Of a stretch of 64,000 bases of DNA, positions 32,928-45,136 are shown in pieces. Each line of letters opens with the position of its first letter. Within the stretch, counting starts at the first letter, position 1. Position numbers and translations under genes: made by a program. The notes below the pieces were generated by a model. The model saw nothing but the letters and a program-made list of their open reading frames with translations. It was not told where the DNA came from and did no database searches. The DNA is from Aplidium turbinatum (taxonomy: Eukaryota; Chordata; Ascidiacea; Aplousobranchia; Polyclinidae), in the NCBI GenBank assembly GCA_918807975.1, contig OU964932.1, positions 16,709,501 through 16,773,500 of the forward strand, written 5' to 3'.

Positions 32928-35172
32928 ATAGCCATACATAATTCTAAAGAATTTTTATCACTGCACATTTTTTTAGAAAACAGTTATATAATACCATGTG
33001 GCATGAAAACTATGAAATTGCAAACTTAACTAAAAGCGACTTTTCTGGGTACGGTTTTGCTTGCTATGCATCACAATTTCATTTAGCTTAGACTACTGGG
33101 CAAAATGTATTTTTTTTTCTTGTGAAATTGAGAAGAGGGGATAGTTTATTTTTTTTTATTTTTTATTTTTGAGTGGCGTAGCGGTCAGTCAAAGGTATGA
33201 TTGGTTTAATTAAAGCCGCTTTTGATGTGATGGTTTTGCCCGTGGTAGGATTTCTTTGTGGGGTTTTCTTTGCCTGCCTTGCTCTTTTTTGCTATGAGCT
33301 AAACGCATCAAGACGTGTTCCCCTCACGACCATCAGCACTGTTGATATCGCACCATAGTCGATCTTCATAGCAACTGTCCATACAATCTTAAATATATCA
33401 GCTAAAGCTATGTGGGCTAATAAAGCTATAGCTTAAATAGGCTATAGGCTATATGTTGTTTATTTGTTTTTGTTTTTTTTTGTTTGTAACATTTTCTTTT
33501 TTTTATTTTCTCATTATAGCCTATCATAAATTTTTCTGATGGTGTTGCAACCGTGCCAAATTTCTTTCAACTCAATAACTTATTTCGGTCACAATAGCAC
33601 GTTTTAACGTTCGCGTTTTGTCGCTTCTACCTTTTTCTCGACCTTTGCTATGTTGACGTCACTGACGTGTATTGTTTTTGATATGATGGTCAGAAATAAA
33701 AACAACTGAACTGATGTCACATCTGGAACAACTTTGAAAACACAAAAAAGGTTTGAAGCTGGAGAACTGCAGTAGCCTACGGTAGGCTGTAGGTTAGTTA
33801 TTATTCAAGAAACCAATGTCATGTCAACGTACATTTAGCGTTTTACTCAGGAAAGAGGGAATTAACTTTCTCAAAATTTGCGTTAAATTGTTTTTTCGTC
33901 TGAACTTGCATCTTTTATTGTCATTATTATGAAAAAGGTTTGCAAACCACTCTTGCTTCCTGCTTTTTGCGATATTTAAACTTTGGGATCTTTATCGTCC
34001 ATTCACCTCAAAATCGCAGGTCTTGGGTTATGGGCTATTCAGAAGGGCGGTGGATATTCAGAAGGGCGGTGGTATTCATGTTGATGTACAAGCAGTCATT
34101 GATAGTTTGACGTAGGCTACTAGCGATTGTCTGCAAGTGGTCTTACTGCAAACACTCATGTTCACTGCGTCAGGAAAGGCGGTCGTCAGGTGAAGATAGG
34201 CCACATAAGCAGAAATTGCGATAGCTCTTGCATATCAACTTATTTTTTTACAAAACCCGGCTGTTTGATAAAGACTCTAGTATAAAAGAAGTAGCTAAGA
34301 AATCAAGACCAACTGCAGCTATGCAGTAGGCCTAATTAAAATTTAATGGCAACAACAGATTTCAGTGGATAAAACAATTAAATACCGGTAATGAAATTAT
34401 TTTAAACTGAACTCAAATCGTTATGATGGTCGTTCATGATACTCAAAATTTTTATGGGAGTATGGAAATTTTAATTTATCGGTAATTGGTAATTGTTGTT
34501 TCAATATCTTGCGAATGGTTAAAGCACAGGGAACGGGTAATAGGATCAAATATTTTTTAGGAAAAAATATCTCGAAATTCTTATTTTCCGCTTTTTATAA
34601 TCCATTGCTTGCAGCCCAACTTCCTTCAAAGAACAAACATTGCATTGAGCTTTCCGCAAATCTGGAACATTGGGTTTAGGGCCTTTAGGCAAGCGTTGTG
34701 GGATTGAAGGCAAAGGGTGTGGTACGGTAACTGATTTTTAGCAATCATGAATATAAGCTTATAACGCAATTTTTGCATTGTTTACCATGAAGCCTATGAC
34801 AGCGCAAGCCTAAATGGATATCAAACAAAATAGGCAGAGGTTATATTTACCGTACTGGTGTTGCCAGATAAGGAATTCTGCCCTAATTTGATAAAAGTAG
34901 CCTACCCTATACCATACATTGTTGACAATAATTTGGAAAATGTTGAAGTCTTATGCAAAGAAAAAATGTTAACCTTTATTCTTAGCCTAACCCTGGCAGT
35001 GGTACGGTAACACCTACCACAAAACAACCAAAGGTGGACAGTAACTAATAACGGTACAAAAGTAACTAGTTACTTTTTAAGTAACTGTAGCGGTAACTGC
35101 ATTACTATTTTCCAAAAGTAATGAAACGCGGTAACTAGTTCCTATTTTAGCACTTTTTCAACAGTTACAAGT
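32928..35172. other. Intergenic stretch with repeat tails
   Basis: No gene is recognised. 33592-33710 resembles 15416-15530, a probable retroelement tail ending near AATAAAAACAACTGAACTGA. A short duplication of CAGAAGGGCGGTGG lies at about 34039-34070. TGGTGTTGCCAGATAAGG near 34856 and AAGTAACTAGTTACTTTTTA near 35062 look like decayed hAT ends. Confidence 0.45.
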
Positions 35173-35174
35173 TA

Positions 35175-35779
35175 CCGTCAACCGGGGCTACTTTGATCAA
35201 TTTTCAGCGTTTTCGGATCATATCAGGGCCATAACCAAAGAGAATTTGATGGATTAGTGTTTTATCATAACATTATGTAACCTGGCTATGGATGTATGCA
35301 TAGTGATTTTCGATATCACTATGTTACCTGTGTTTTTTTTTAAAATCAAAATTTGATCAAAGTAGCCCCGAGTTGGGGCTACTTTGATCATAGACCCAAA
35401 TCAAGCAAAATAACCATGTAGCCCCTCAGTGGGGTTAAATAACCATGCAGCCCCTCAGACATACAAAAAATGAATTTTTAAACCATAATTAATTACTACA
35501 TAATAATCAAAGCCCGTAATCCGTCAGGATCACCATTAAGTCCATTATACTTTAGTATATACAATATACATGTATTGTATACTGTAGTTGAATATTTTGT
35601 TCCTGTTCCATCCTCTCTTGCAGAACCCTCATGGGATCTACCACCACAAAAATATGATTTATATATCTATGAAGAGTCTATCCACGTACAAAAAAAATTT
35701 CAGGCGATTTTGAGCAATGATCAAAGTAGCCCCGAGTGATCAAAGTTACCCCGGGTATCAAAGTAGCCCCGGTTGACGG
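35175..35779. mobile_element. pogo-type MITE related to the element at 46641-50176
   Basis: The ends CCGTCAACCGGGGCTACTTT and AAAGTAGCCCCGGTTGACGG are flanked by TA at 35173-35174 and 35780-35781. The motif GATCAAAGTAGCCCC, in either orientation, recurs inside near 35360, 35380, 35720, 35740 and 35755. It has the same terminal sequence as the PHD-finger pogo element but carries no gene, so it is a likely non-autonomous derivative. Confidence 0.9.
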
Positions 35780-36236
35780 TATTTTTGTATTGAAATTTCA
35801 CTCCGTTTTTAGTGATATCGATCACTCACGTCAAGAGTTAAATTTTTCTTTCGCACTGCTGGACGATACACTTTTTTGCCTCAACAATTTCTGGCGGACA
35901 TCAGCTCTTACAAAGTCTGCAGACGTTGAATCAGCGTAAAAAGGGTTGGTTTGCTGACTATGTACCTATGGTATCTGAAATCAATGTGTGTTCGAAATTT
36001 GCGTCAGCATTTTTTTGCCAACACAATTCATATTTTGTTTGATTACTTCGATATTTACCTCAGAAATTACCGACGCCAGATTGGAAGGTTGCATCACTCT
36101 ACATTATTGACTCTAAAAAATTAAATTAATAATATTATATTATTTAACAAAAGGTGCATGTTGGCTAATTTACTTGCGGTTCTCCTGAAAGTTCTGCTCT
36201 ACTGTTTTTAGAAACAAACATAGTTTTGGTCTAAAC

Positions 36237-37168
36237 CAGTGGTTCCCAACCTGGGGGTCGCGATCCTCAAGGGGGTCGCAGAGCATTTTATTGGGGGTCG
36301 CAAAGCTGTTGCTCATGCAACAACAAAAGTGAATGTAAGTAGGACGTACCGGTCCGCTAGTAGCGGTTCATTGCACCCGAAATGAAAATTTTCTGTTTCG
36401 GTTAGTCTGCCAGACTCGTAGTCTGTTTGCATGCGATGACCGAAATGGGATTCGTGGCGGTCTGGATTTCATGTCGGTGGTTTCAACAGAAATGAAACCG
36501 AAATCAAGTGGTTTGGGGTGATGTAAACACACCGCAATGAGATCCTAGCAACGAAATTAGCCCTAGTGCTAGTAGTTTGTGGTCTGTTTAAGTATTTATT
36601 TGAAGTGTAGGAGGAAGAAAGAACTTGAACATTACATCAGTGCAATAGCTTCGTGTTTTTGAAATCATAATGATAGATATTTTCAACTGGGACTGGAATG
36701 CTGGTTGTTTAATTTAAGTGAGCAATTAGCAATTGCGAACCAGCAATACAAAGTCACTCTATCAATTTTGGTGTGAAATGTATGATTCATACCCACAGAT
36801 TTTTAAGCTGGCTTTTCAAGTGGGCCTATTACTGCCCTTCGCTACGACGTAACTAAATGAGAGTGATTTTTCAGCTCTTCTGCATATGAAAACGAAGAAA
36901 AGAAATAGAATAGATGTGGAAGATGACATGAAACTGGCTCTGTCTAGCACGCAACCTCGAATTTCACGGTTAGCTGCAGACCTACAAGGTCAACCATCGC
37001 ATTGATTTGTCAATAAATGCAAGAAGAACATTTTTAGTGCTGCCTTTTGTTGTAGCTTATTATTTGCTAATAGTATACTTGCGTTTAGGAAAGAATATAA
37101 GTGGGGGTCACTGTGTATACGAAAATTTTTAAAGGAGGTCACCATGACAAAAAGGTTGGGAACTACTG
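36237..37168. mobile_element. hAT (Charlie-like) relic, 932 bp
   Basis: The ends are CAGTGGTTCCCAACC and GGTTGGGAACTACTG. Identical flanks GTCTAAAC lie at 36229-36236 and 37169-37176. GGGGGTCGC words fill the left subterminal region. At 36886-37005 (+) a frame reading KTKKRNRIDVEDDMKLALSS resembles the C-terminus of hAT/ZBED-type transposases, so this is an internally deleted copy. Confidence 0.9.
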
Positions 37169-37176
37169 GTCTAAAC

Positions 37177-38115
37177 CCTGTTTAAGCCAAATATTTTTAA
37201 CTAAACCACATTTTGTAGTTTTCTTACATTGTCAAATAGTTTAGCATTATACATTTTCATGACATTTAAAAACTGTAAGGTTAAAAACTGTAAAGAATCT
37301 CTACAAGTCCGTTAACACCTTAGGCAAATACTTGCAACTCCTAATCCTAAACAAGATAATCACATTTCTGTCTGCAAAACCTCAAAATTGGCAGCTGTTA
37401 TGCCCATCAGCGGCCAGCGCGTTTGTCCTCAGTGCTTGTATGGCACAGTTGTTGGGCTGCTCGCACGCATTCCATCAGTGATGAATAATGTAAACGTAAA
37501 GTGAAAAAAATAAATAAGGTACCTACCGAATCCTATTAAAAATTCGAATCCACTGTTCTAACTTGCCCACCCCTACAGTTATCAAGAATTGTTTCTATTT
37601 TTAATCATCAAGTGGTTGCCAAAAACAGCACTTTTAAGCTGTTGTAACTTGTAAGCTTCAATCTTTTTTAGTTATGTATCTGGGCATTGTGACCACTACA
37701 CCATGCAAGATGCTGGTCATTCAAATAACGAGTCATTATTTGCAATAAACTTAAAGTTTACACTTTACTTGTATTACGTATGCTTAAAGTTTGTACCAAG
37801 GAAGACCAGCACAAAAGTTTATGCGAAGGCTTGATCCCTTACAGAGCACAGCCCTGAAGAATTATGACCAAGGCTAAGAATTGCCAATAATGGAGACTTT
37901 TTACTAACGCTATTTTGCTCCCAATTGGTGTAAAATAAATTACTATTATACTGCACCACAGCATCATGAAGACTTGTTCTGTTCAAATTTGCTTAGGATG
38001 ATCACTATGTTTACAATAACTTTCTGATTTTAGAACTTGGAGTGTAGTCATCTTAGTTGATAAATTTGATACAGTTTTCAATTTTTCTTCTAAATTAAAA
38101 AAGAAACAGACCATC
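37177..38115. other. 5' flank of ARPC4, no other gene seen
   Basis: AT-rich. Just before the ARPC4 ATG the sequence TTTTCAATTTTTCTTC followed by GAAACAG could be a splice acceptor for an upstream non-coding exon or trans-spliced leader. This is inference only. Confidence 0.35.
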
Positions 38116-38622
38116 ATGTCAACCACCCTAAAGCCATACTTGAATGCTGTTCGGGCCACTTTAAATGCAGCAATGTGCTTGGAGAATTTCAACTCCCAAG
38201 TTGTTGAACGTCATGTCAAGCCAGAGGTTGAAGTTAAAACCAGCAAGGAGCTCTTGCTCACTCCAGTTGTGATTGCCAGAAATGAAAAAGAAAAGGTTTT
38301 GATTGAATCATCCATAAATTCCATTCGAATCAGCATTGCTGTGAAACAAGCAGATGAAATTGAGCAAATTCTCTGCCAAAAATTTATGCGTTTCATGATG
38401 ATGAGAGCAGAAAATTTCATTGTTCTTAGAAGAAAGCCTGTAGAAGAATACGACATAAGCTTCCTCATAACCAATGTCCACACAGAGCAAATGCTGAAGC
38501 ATAAGTTGGTTGATTTCGTGATTCATTTTATGGAAGAAATTGACAAAGAAATAAGTGAAATGAAACTCTCTGTGAATGCCCGAGCTCGTATCGTAGCAGA
38601 AGAGTTTTTGAAAAAATTTTAG
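38116..38622 (+). CDS. ARPC4: Actin-related protein 2/3 complex subunit 4, intronless
   Basis: A 168-residue frame, the same length as human ARPC4 and alignable along its whole length. It is recognised by [47 protein letters not shown]-like NVHTEQM, and a C-terminus [20 protein letters not shown] that is identical to the vertebrate protein. ARPC4 and ARPC2 form the structural core of the Arp2/3 complex, which nucleates branched actin filaments in the cytoplasm. The coding region lies in a single exon and has no disabling change, so the gene is either naturally intronless here or a functional retrocopy. No A-rich tail or flanking repeat was found to prove retroposition. Confidence 0.97.
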   Translation: MSTTLKPYLNAVRATLNAAMCLENFNSQVVERHVKPEVEVKTSKELLLTPVVIARNEKEKVLIESSINSIRISIAVKQADEIEQILCQKFMRFMMMRAENFIVLRRKPVEEYDISFLITNVHTEQMLKHKLVDFVIHFMEEIDKEISEMKLSVNARARIVAEEFLKKF

Positions 38623-40080
38623 AAGCAAAATATTTTTATTCTTAGTAAGATATTTAGAAATTATCATGCAGACCCACCGATAATTGAATTGCAGTTTACA
38701 AAAGTTTATCTTTGTTGCAATGGTAAATTCTAGCAACTTCAAACAATGATTCGGTTTGATGTCCAGTTTTATAGTTGTTGTACCACAAACAATTTTATGC
38801 TATCGCTATCAAAACGACCATTCCCTATCGAATGTACTGCATTCATCAACCGTATGTGCAACTGCGTTGAAACATGGTTTGTTAAATTGATCATTTTGAA
38901 CATTTAAAAAGTATAACAATTACTGAAAAGCAGCAAGAATCCTTTTTGCCCAAGAATATAACTTTTACACAGAAACTATTACACTGAACCGTTCAACTAC
39001 AAATAGCCATTGTATTCTTGTGGAGAGATTCTTGTGCCTATTGACAAGTGGAAAGTTTACTCGCTTGACATGATGTGTTAGGGAAAGATCACATTTACTG
39101 TTATTGTAGTTTCATAATTGTAAGTTATACCTTTAAAATCGTTAATTGTTGACAAATTTTTCTTTTGGTTATTATCATGGCATATAAATTTATTTAAGAT
39201 CGATGAAATGGTGGTCTTTGTGTAAGTTGTAGACGACGATGTGGGCAGTGTTAAAAAAATCATGCATTCCAACTCCCAACTTTGTTAGCGTTTAGCACTT
39301 ATCATGCACTCTGCACTACTAACATCCGAAGATTTCCTGCAACTATTCACATTTATACTTCATTTATGGGTTTAAGTGAATGACGTCACACAATTTTATT
39401 ACGTCATTTTTTATTTGATTCAACGCAAAGCTTTATGTATATACTCAGTATTGCATTTTCTAAAAGTTCAATAGGTAGTTTTATGACGTGCAAAATTATA
39501 TTTCCCAAACTCGCTTGACGACTTGAAATGCTTGCAAGCACAATTCCGTGATTTGGTATTTTCGGCTTTGCCACTGTTTGCCGTATCCGTATGTACTGTA
39601 TGTATCTGCTATAACCAAAGAAGTGCATATCTAATAAACGGCCAGCCTTAAATCATGTTGTTATGTGTGTGACGGTGTGCAACACCAACAGAGTGTCATT
39701 TTTTGAGTAAAGTTGCATTTTACGATCATCCGTACAAAAGCTGCATTGGGCCAACACGTTAACCGTGTGCGCGAATGTACGGGGCCTGTTATGACGCCAG
39801 TACAGTGCCAATATAAGTTGCCGATATTGGCCGTGTACGGACATTAGCCTATGCAGTCACATGTACAAAGACTACATTGGGCCAACTGTATGCACAAATA
39901 TACCGGGCCTGTACAGTGCCAATACAGGTTGCGTGTAGGCCTACCAACCGGCAATAGGGTAATGTTTGTGTAAGGATTGTTAGTCATTAAAAAAATTAAG
40001 ACAGACTAAAAACGAATAGGCCTTTAAACTAATTAACAGAGACCATGAGTTGTCACATTCACAATGTGATGCTGAGCTGA
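38623..40080. other. ARPC4 3' flank and intergenic DNA
   Basis: No other gene is recognised. Two diverged copies of a roughly 70-90-bp unit lie at about 39733-39825 and 39863-39930, both with CATTGGGCCAAC, CGGGGCCTGT-like and ACAGTGCCAATA words. Confidence 0.45.
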
Positions 40081-40084
40081 CTTT

Positions 40085-40165
40085 GAAATGCGTTGCTCAA
40101 GCGCATACCTCGAGAGTCGTTTATAAATTCGGCCGCTTAACCAACTGAACTATCGGGGAGGTTTT
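40085..40165 (-). repeat. SINE family A head fragment
   Basis: On the minus strand it reads CCCCGATAGTTCAGTTGGTT (A box) ... GCGCTTGAGCAACGCATTTC, the tRNA-related head of the family at 22827. The body is missing. Confidence 0.7.
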
Positions 40166-40585
40166 GCAGTGACGTTTTTTTGCTCTGTTGTATGCCATTG
40201 CATTGTCGCGGTAATGCCCAATATGGCAGTTTACAAATGCTGGTCCTAGTCCATAATTTTGTCAAAAAACTAAATCGCCTGCAGCTATATTCTATAGCTA
40301 AGCATAGCCTACAAGTCAAGTTGCATATTAAGCTAGCTTATTTACCCCGCTGACAGCATACATTGGTCGTCCTAGCTCTACGATGGTCAAGTAGGCTAAG
40401 TTAGGTTGGCTAATGTAGCCTATAATATGTCGCGGGTCGCACGGTAATAATTTTTTGGGTGTTCACTTTTATTCGCATGAACAATGCACAGGCAGAAAAG
40501 ATTGACGCGGCGTGATTTAAGGATGGCAATGCACTCTGGAAGAGGTCCACCAGCGGGAGCCAGACTGGGGAGTCGAGGTACCTGT

Positions 40586-41183
40586 CAGTGCCGGTCTTTG
40601 GGGTGTGCAAACCGTGCGATCGCACAAGGCCCGCAAATTAGGGAGCCCGCAATTTACTCAGAAAATGCAGTAATTTTTGTCATTTCCAATAGAAAAATTC
40701 AACAAAAGAATTAGCAGCAAGAAAACATAGAGACACAACCTATTTCGTCCCCTGAACATTTGGTACCCTGAAAAGATCGAGAGAAAAAAACAACAGAGCC
40801 GAAGTCGCTGATCGGAGTTGCCTCAAGCATTTTAAAATTTCTCTCGATCTTTTCAGGGGACGAAATAGGTTGAAATTCGATTTTGTTGACACCGGACAGC
40901 ACCATTATACAGCAATATTCATACCCAAATTTTTGTTGAACATGCTCTCAGAATGCCCCACATTCAAAGTAATTGTTCAAACTTTTCTGAGGGAGGTCCC
41001 CCCAAACCCCCCGCCGCTGGGTGTCGCCTTCGGCGAACGCACCATCAAGCATCGTCCACCGACCGTCAAACCACGCCCTCCTATTTCAAAATGCCTAGCT
41101 ACGCTATTGAATCGGATCATTGTCATTGGGGCCCCGCAAAGCATATTCCGCACAGGGCCCAAAATATCCTAAGACCGGCACTG
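40586..41183. mobile_element. hAT-type element with nested foldback repeat
   Basis: The ends are CAGTGCCGGTCTTTGG and AAGACCGGCACTG. The 7-mer TACCTGT directly flanks both ends (40579-40585 and 41184-41190), and CAAGGCCCGC/GGGGCCCCGC words are subterminal. The nested inverted repeat is at 40736-40872. Further inside, 40985-41110 resembles a separate decayed hAT MITE containing GCCTAGCTACGCTATTG. Confidence 0.8.
40736..40872. repeat. Foldback repeat with CAACCTATTTCGTCCCCTGA ends
   Basis: The two ends are inverted copies that continue into GAAAAGATCGAGAGAAA and its complement. Only about 35 bp form the loop. No coding capacity. Confidence 0.85.
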
Positions 41184-41556
41184 TACCTGTGGAGGGAGAG
41201 TCTGGATCGAAAACTCTACATGACCAGTCCGCTAATTTAGAATGGCTGCCAGGGAGACAGGTTCTTTTCACCTATTCCAGAAAGTCGGTCGTGTTGTGGC
41301 TGGAGCCGACAATAGGCCTAATTGGCAGCTTCCACCTCCCCTTCACGCGACCTCAGCACAAGTAGACTAAGCTACGTTTGGCTCTTATAGGCTAAACGGT
41401 CTGCTTGTCTTAGTAGCCTAAGCCGAACGGATAAATTTGGGGTCTCCCACGAGAAAGAAAAGTTATGCATTTAAGGGAAACTTAGCTTTCGTGCAAGACA
41501 AATGAAAATCTGGAGACGAGGCTCAATTGATCAATGGTAAAAACTATCGATTAGGC

Positions 41557-42628
41557 CAGGGCTTCCCAAACTGGGGGTCGCGACCCCCCAAGGGGTCGCG
41601 TAACGAACTTCAAGGGTCGTAGAAAGTATACCAATTTGCAAAACATTTATGAGGTGAAATGGAATCGGAGTTAAAAACTCTTTTACTGCATCGTAAAGTG
41701 AGGTATGGCTTTCAAAAGTCAAAGCTTTAAAATGGCTAGCCAATTAATGCTGAAAACCGAAATCGTATTTTTTCCAACAGAATAAAATTCAGTCTTGGTC
41801 CACTATTTTCGCAATAACGGTGGGATAGCGCAGCGGGTAAGGCGTTGGCTTTCCAATCATGCAATCCTGGTTCGACTCCCGGCTTATGCTGGTTGTTGAC
41901 AAACGCCGCTCACCTCTACCCAGGGTGTAATAAATTGGGTGGGCGTAGTTGCTGAAATAAAGGCGGCCGAGAGAAAGGAACCGGCCACCCTACTCTCGTT
42001 AGTGCCGATGGCTTAGTATAATGAGAACCTTATTTTCTCATGCCCGATGCTTGGATTCAAGTATGGGACTCACTTTGGTCCACCATTTTCGCAATAACAT
42101 GTAGCTTTGGAAATTATGTCAAACGTCAGATTAGCTTGAAAAACTAAACAAATTAATTTGTCCCTCCGAGGAGAAAACATCAATATTTTGCATTGAAATT
42201 TAAAATTGATGCGTTCATTAAAAAATTGAACATCTGGAAACCAAAATTTCGAAATGATTTATCTGAAATGTTTTCACTTCGCATACCATTCCAACCTAAA
42301 CAACATTGAAACCGTCTTGAGACTTGCATTAACAAACCTTGAGCCACGGCTGGACTTGCTTTGTTCACATAGAATAAATGTGTTTGCTTTTTTGCTTTGT
42401 TTCCAGTAGGCTACCCATAAGCTTCGTCGTTATGGTCAGACTCAGAAATAAATAAAAACAAACTGAACTGAGAACGGTAAATTGTTTTTGATTTTCGTTA
42501 CATTTAAGCTTTTCAATAAATATCCACAAATGTATATTTCGCACTGTTCGTTATTTTAATCGTAAGGGGTCGCGAAACATTTTAGAAGATTAAAAAGGGT
42601 CGCGAGCAAAAAAGTTTTGGAAGCCCTG
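41557..42628. mobile_element. hAT-type element containing a SINE
   Basis: The ends are CAGGGCTTCCCAAACTGGGG and TTTTGGAAGCCCTG. Identical 8-bp flanks GATTAGGC lie at 41549-41556 and 42629-42636. Subterminal GGGGTCGCG words occur on both sides. The SINE at 41819-42074 is nested inside. No transposase is recognised, so the element is probably non-autonomous. Confidence 0.95.
41819..42074 (+). mobile_element. tRNA-derived SINE (family C) with 24-bp target duplication
   Basis: The tRNA-like head has an A box in TAGCGCAGCGGGTAAGGC and a B box in TGGTTCGACTCCCGG. It ends GTATGGGACTCAC. The 24-bp flanks at 41795-41818 and 42075-42098 (TTGGTCCA...GCAATAAC) differ at one base. This duplication length indicates LINE-machinery retroposition. 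Confidence 0.9.
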
Positions 42629-42661
42629 GATTAGGCTACTTCCTTTAACAAAGGTTGTTTT

Positions 42662-42705
42662 TTGAATCTTTATCGTCGGACTGACAAAGCCTTGATAGGT
42701 TATTA
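42662..42705 (-). repeat. SINE family A 3' tail fragment
   Basis: On the minus strand it reads TATCAAGGCTTTGTCAGTCC then GATAAAGATTCAAA, matching the 3' end of the copy at 25481-25786. Confidence 0.7.
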
Positions 42706-42721
42706 ATGGTAGTTTGTTTTT

Positions 42722-43042
42722 TTTGTTTTATTTATCTTTGTTTGTTTATCTTTATCCTGCATTGCGGGAAAGCGGACTTGAGCGCTATGCATCGGTGTAC
42801 GCCTTCCGACGTAGGCTACACCTGACCCACGCTGCAGCCGACTGCAATGTCTGTTTCCGGTTGTCTACTCTACTTATGACTTAAATTTGGTACTACCCAT
42901 TACTCGAAATCGATCACTGGGTAGAGGCAATTATCGTAAAGTTTCTTGCCCAGAGAAACAACAGCAAGTGCGAGTGGCTGGAGTCGAACATGTAGGCTCT
43001 CGACTACGAGCCCAACGCGCTAACCACTCGGCCACTGCTGCC
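42722..43042 (-). mobile_element. tRNA-derived SINE (family B), uninterrupted copy
   Basis: The same head and body as 8667-9193 but without the hAT MITE. It therefore serves as the empty-site control for that insertion. The minus-strand head reads GGCAGCAGTGGCCGAGTGGT. Confidence 0.85.
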
Positions 43043-43071
43043 GATATAGCCTACCGTATTTGATTGATTTA

Positions 43072-43269
43072 TTTTTCATCCTTGGACTGGGAAAGTTTAT
43101 TGCAAAGCTTAATTCTGGCAGTTTCGCATGCTTGTAAAGGCTTTGAATCACTGACGCAGGCCAGGTCACCGAGATTGACAGAGTGAAGCTTCCGATTGTT
43201 GAAGTCTTGTTGCTGGGAATTAGCCTATCCCCATTCCATCCATTAGATGCCGCTGAATAGAGAGCATGC
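43072..43269 (-). mobile_element. SINE family A, 5'-truncated copy
   Basis: The body and tail match 22827-23538, and the tRNA head is missing. It contains the uninterrupted site (TCGGTGACCTGGCCTGCGTC) of the MULE MITE at 23037-23421. Confidence 0.85.
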
Positions 43270-44039
43270 ATCTGGTTAACAGAAAGTTTTATTTTAATTT
43301 TTCATTACAGTGTAGGCTAAAGCTGAAAATACAAGGGAAGCAATGAAAGTGGTGGGGGGTTAGAGCGTGCCGAAGGCACGCGTAATCTAGGGGGGTCCGG
43401 GGGCATGCTCCCCCGGAAAATTTTTGAAAAATTACACTCAAATAATGGATTATAGCGCTTTCTAGAAACACTTTTAGGGTAATATTTGTATGAAATTTAT
43501 TAGCAGATAAACAGCTATTAACTTATTAAAGGTAGCTCTTACACACCAACGGGCAAACACTGCGGCTAAAATTAGAGAACACCAAAAACTCAGCTACACA
43601 AAAACTCAATAACTACACAAAAACCCAACAGAGTAAGCCTTTCTGAAATTGCTTTCACAAATTAGTACAAAGAAACGTAAATCGCGTAAATTTTGCGCGA
43701 TTTACGATTTGCAAAATTTATTATTGTCTTTCTGTGTGTCTAAAACAAGTCCTTGGAGGTGTTAATAGCCAGATGTCTTGGAAAACGTTACAAATTTCTA
43801 CAAATTTTATTACATTTTCAACAAAGGGCTCAAGTTCAGAATCCAAACTTGGAAAATTTGGGGGGGCCATGGCCCCTTTCGCCCCCCCCTGGCTACGCCT
43901 ATGCTCTAGACCTTCCATTGTTTTGCTCATCTTCATTAGCTATAGCCTTAGTCCTTCGTTTGTGCTCAGTCCACAAAAGCCACGATTTCGTGACCTTTCC
44001 TTCTTGTCACTTTGCAAGAACAATTTTTCCACTCTTGAA
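43270..44039. other. Decayed DNA-transposon pieces, no host gene
   Basis: 43320-43440 has CGTGCCGAAGGCACG and GGGGGCATGCTCCCCC hairpin-like words typical of hAT MITE interiors. 43855-43905 has GGGGGGGCCATGGCCCC and CCCCCCCTGGCTACGCC. Neither has resolvable ends. Confidence 0.45.
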
Positions 44040-44366
44040 CAGCAGTGGTCCAAGCTCCATTTGCTCAGCTGGAAAGAAATAAATGATTCGCAAGTAGAAC
44101 AATTTTGGGCTGATGTATTGCTGTAGGCTACACTGTTGCAACAGGGAAACACCCATTGGAAGGCATTGCAAAGTTTGCTTTGACGATATTGTCCCTCCCA
44201 TTCAGGAATGCAGCTGTTGAACGAAAGTTTTCTCAGATGGCCATGATAAAGACTAAACTTCGTGACAGGATGCAGCAACCGCTATTGGAAGCTATACTAC
44301 ATGTCTCTACATCAGACATGTATCAGAAGGCGAAAAATGGTGCAGACAATGAACTTGACTTTTAGA
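44040..44366 (+). pseudogene. hAT transposase C-terminal (dimerisation domain) relic
   Basis: A frame ending at 44365 encodes LPFRNAAVERKFSQMAMIKT and LRDRMQQPLLEAILHVS, the conserved hAT C-terminal dimerisation region (SNAxVERxFSxM motif). Upstream pieces (EQFWADVLL) lie in another frame with a stop between, so the gene is broken and lacks its N-terminal BED and RNase-H-like parts. The likely element end ATCTGGCAACACTG is at about 44623-44636. A roughly 45-bp segment containing TGTTGTAAACTGGGCTAGTT is repeated three times between. Confidence 0.8.
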
Positions 44367-44801
44367 CTTTTGAGTGACAATAACGAAAAGCTATTCGTTG
44401 CAATGGTTATCGTTGTTTTGAAGTACTATATATTTGATTATTTGGCAACTGTGGTGTTGTAAACTGGGCTAGTTTGAAGTTTTGAAGGTGTTGTAAACTG
44501 GGCTAGTTTGAAGTTTTGAAGTTTTGATTGTTTTGAAGTACTATATATTTGATTATTTGGCAACTGTGGTGTTGTAAACTGGGCTAGTTTTTGTCACTAA
44601 TTGGGCTAGATAAAATTTCAACATCTGGCAACACTGGCGAGAAATGCTTTTACAGTGTAAGAGTTCCTAACTTCCTGTTTTGTGTTGTTAGTGTCATTGC
44701 ATTATGTAGGCATTTATTGTGCGTTTTTTACGGGTTGTTTCATTAGGTGGGTCGCGCAGGATTATTCTGCCAGAAAGACTGTTGCTTGAATTAAAATATA
44801 T

Positions 44802-45116
44802 AGCTGGTTTACAAGCTCCCCCTTTGGTTAAAAAGGCGATGACGTCACGGAGGAGGTATCCGCCAAAAAAATAGTAGTAAAGTGGGGTGAAATCAGTCAA
44901 CCATGACGATAAAAAGCATGCAAGAGTCCGCCTTTAGTAAATTAGTTGTGATTTGCTTGTTTCTGCTTCAAAGGCGGATTCTTGCATGCTTTTTATCGTC
45001 ATGGTTGACTGATTTCACCCCACTTTACTACTATTTTTTTGGTGGATACCTCCTCGGGACGTCATCGCCTTTTTAACCAAAGGCCAAAGGGGGAGCCTGT
45101 AATTTGTAAACCAGCT
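44802..45116. repeat. Foldback (snap-back) repeat
   Basis: Arm 44802-44935 is the near-exact inverse of 44970-45116, with about 34 bp of loop. It includes the words AAGGCGATGACGTC and GGGGTGAAATCAGTCAACCA. It directly abuts the left arm of the LINE inverted duplication. No coding capacity. Confidence 0.85.
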
Positions 45117-45136
45117 CCAAAATGGTCACAAGTACA

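Noticed and set aside
41819-41890. tRNA gene
   Set aside because: It has tRNA-like promoter boxes but lies at the start of a SINE with a 24-bp target duplication.
43734-44126. 130-residue plus-strand protein
   Set aside because: It spans G- and C-rich pieces of a decayed DNA transposon and the start of a hAT transposase relic.
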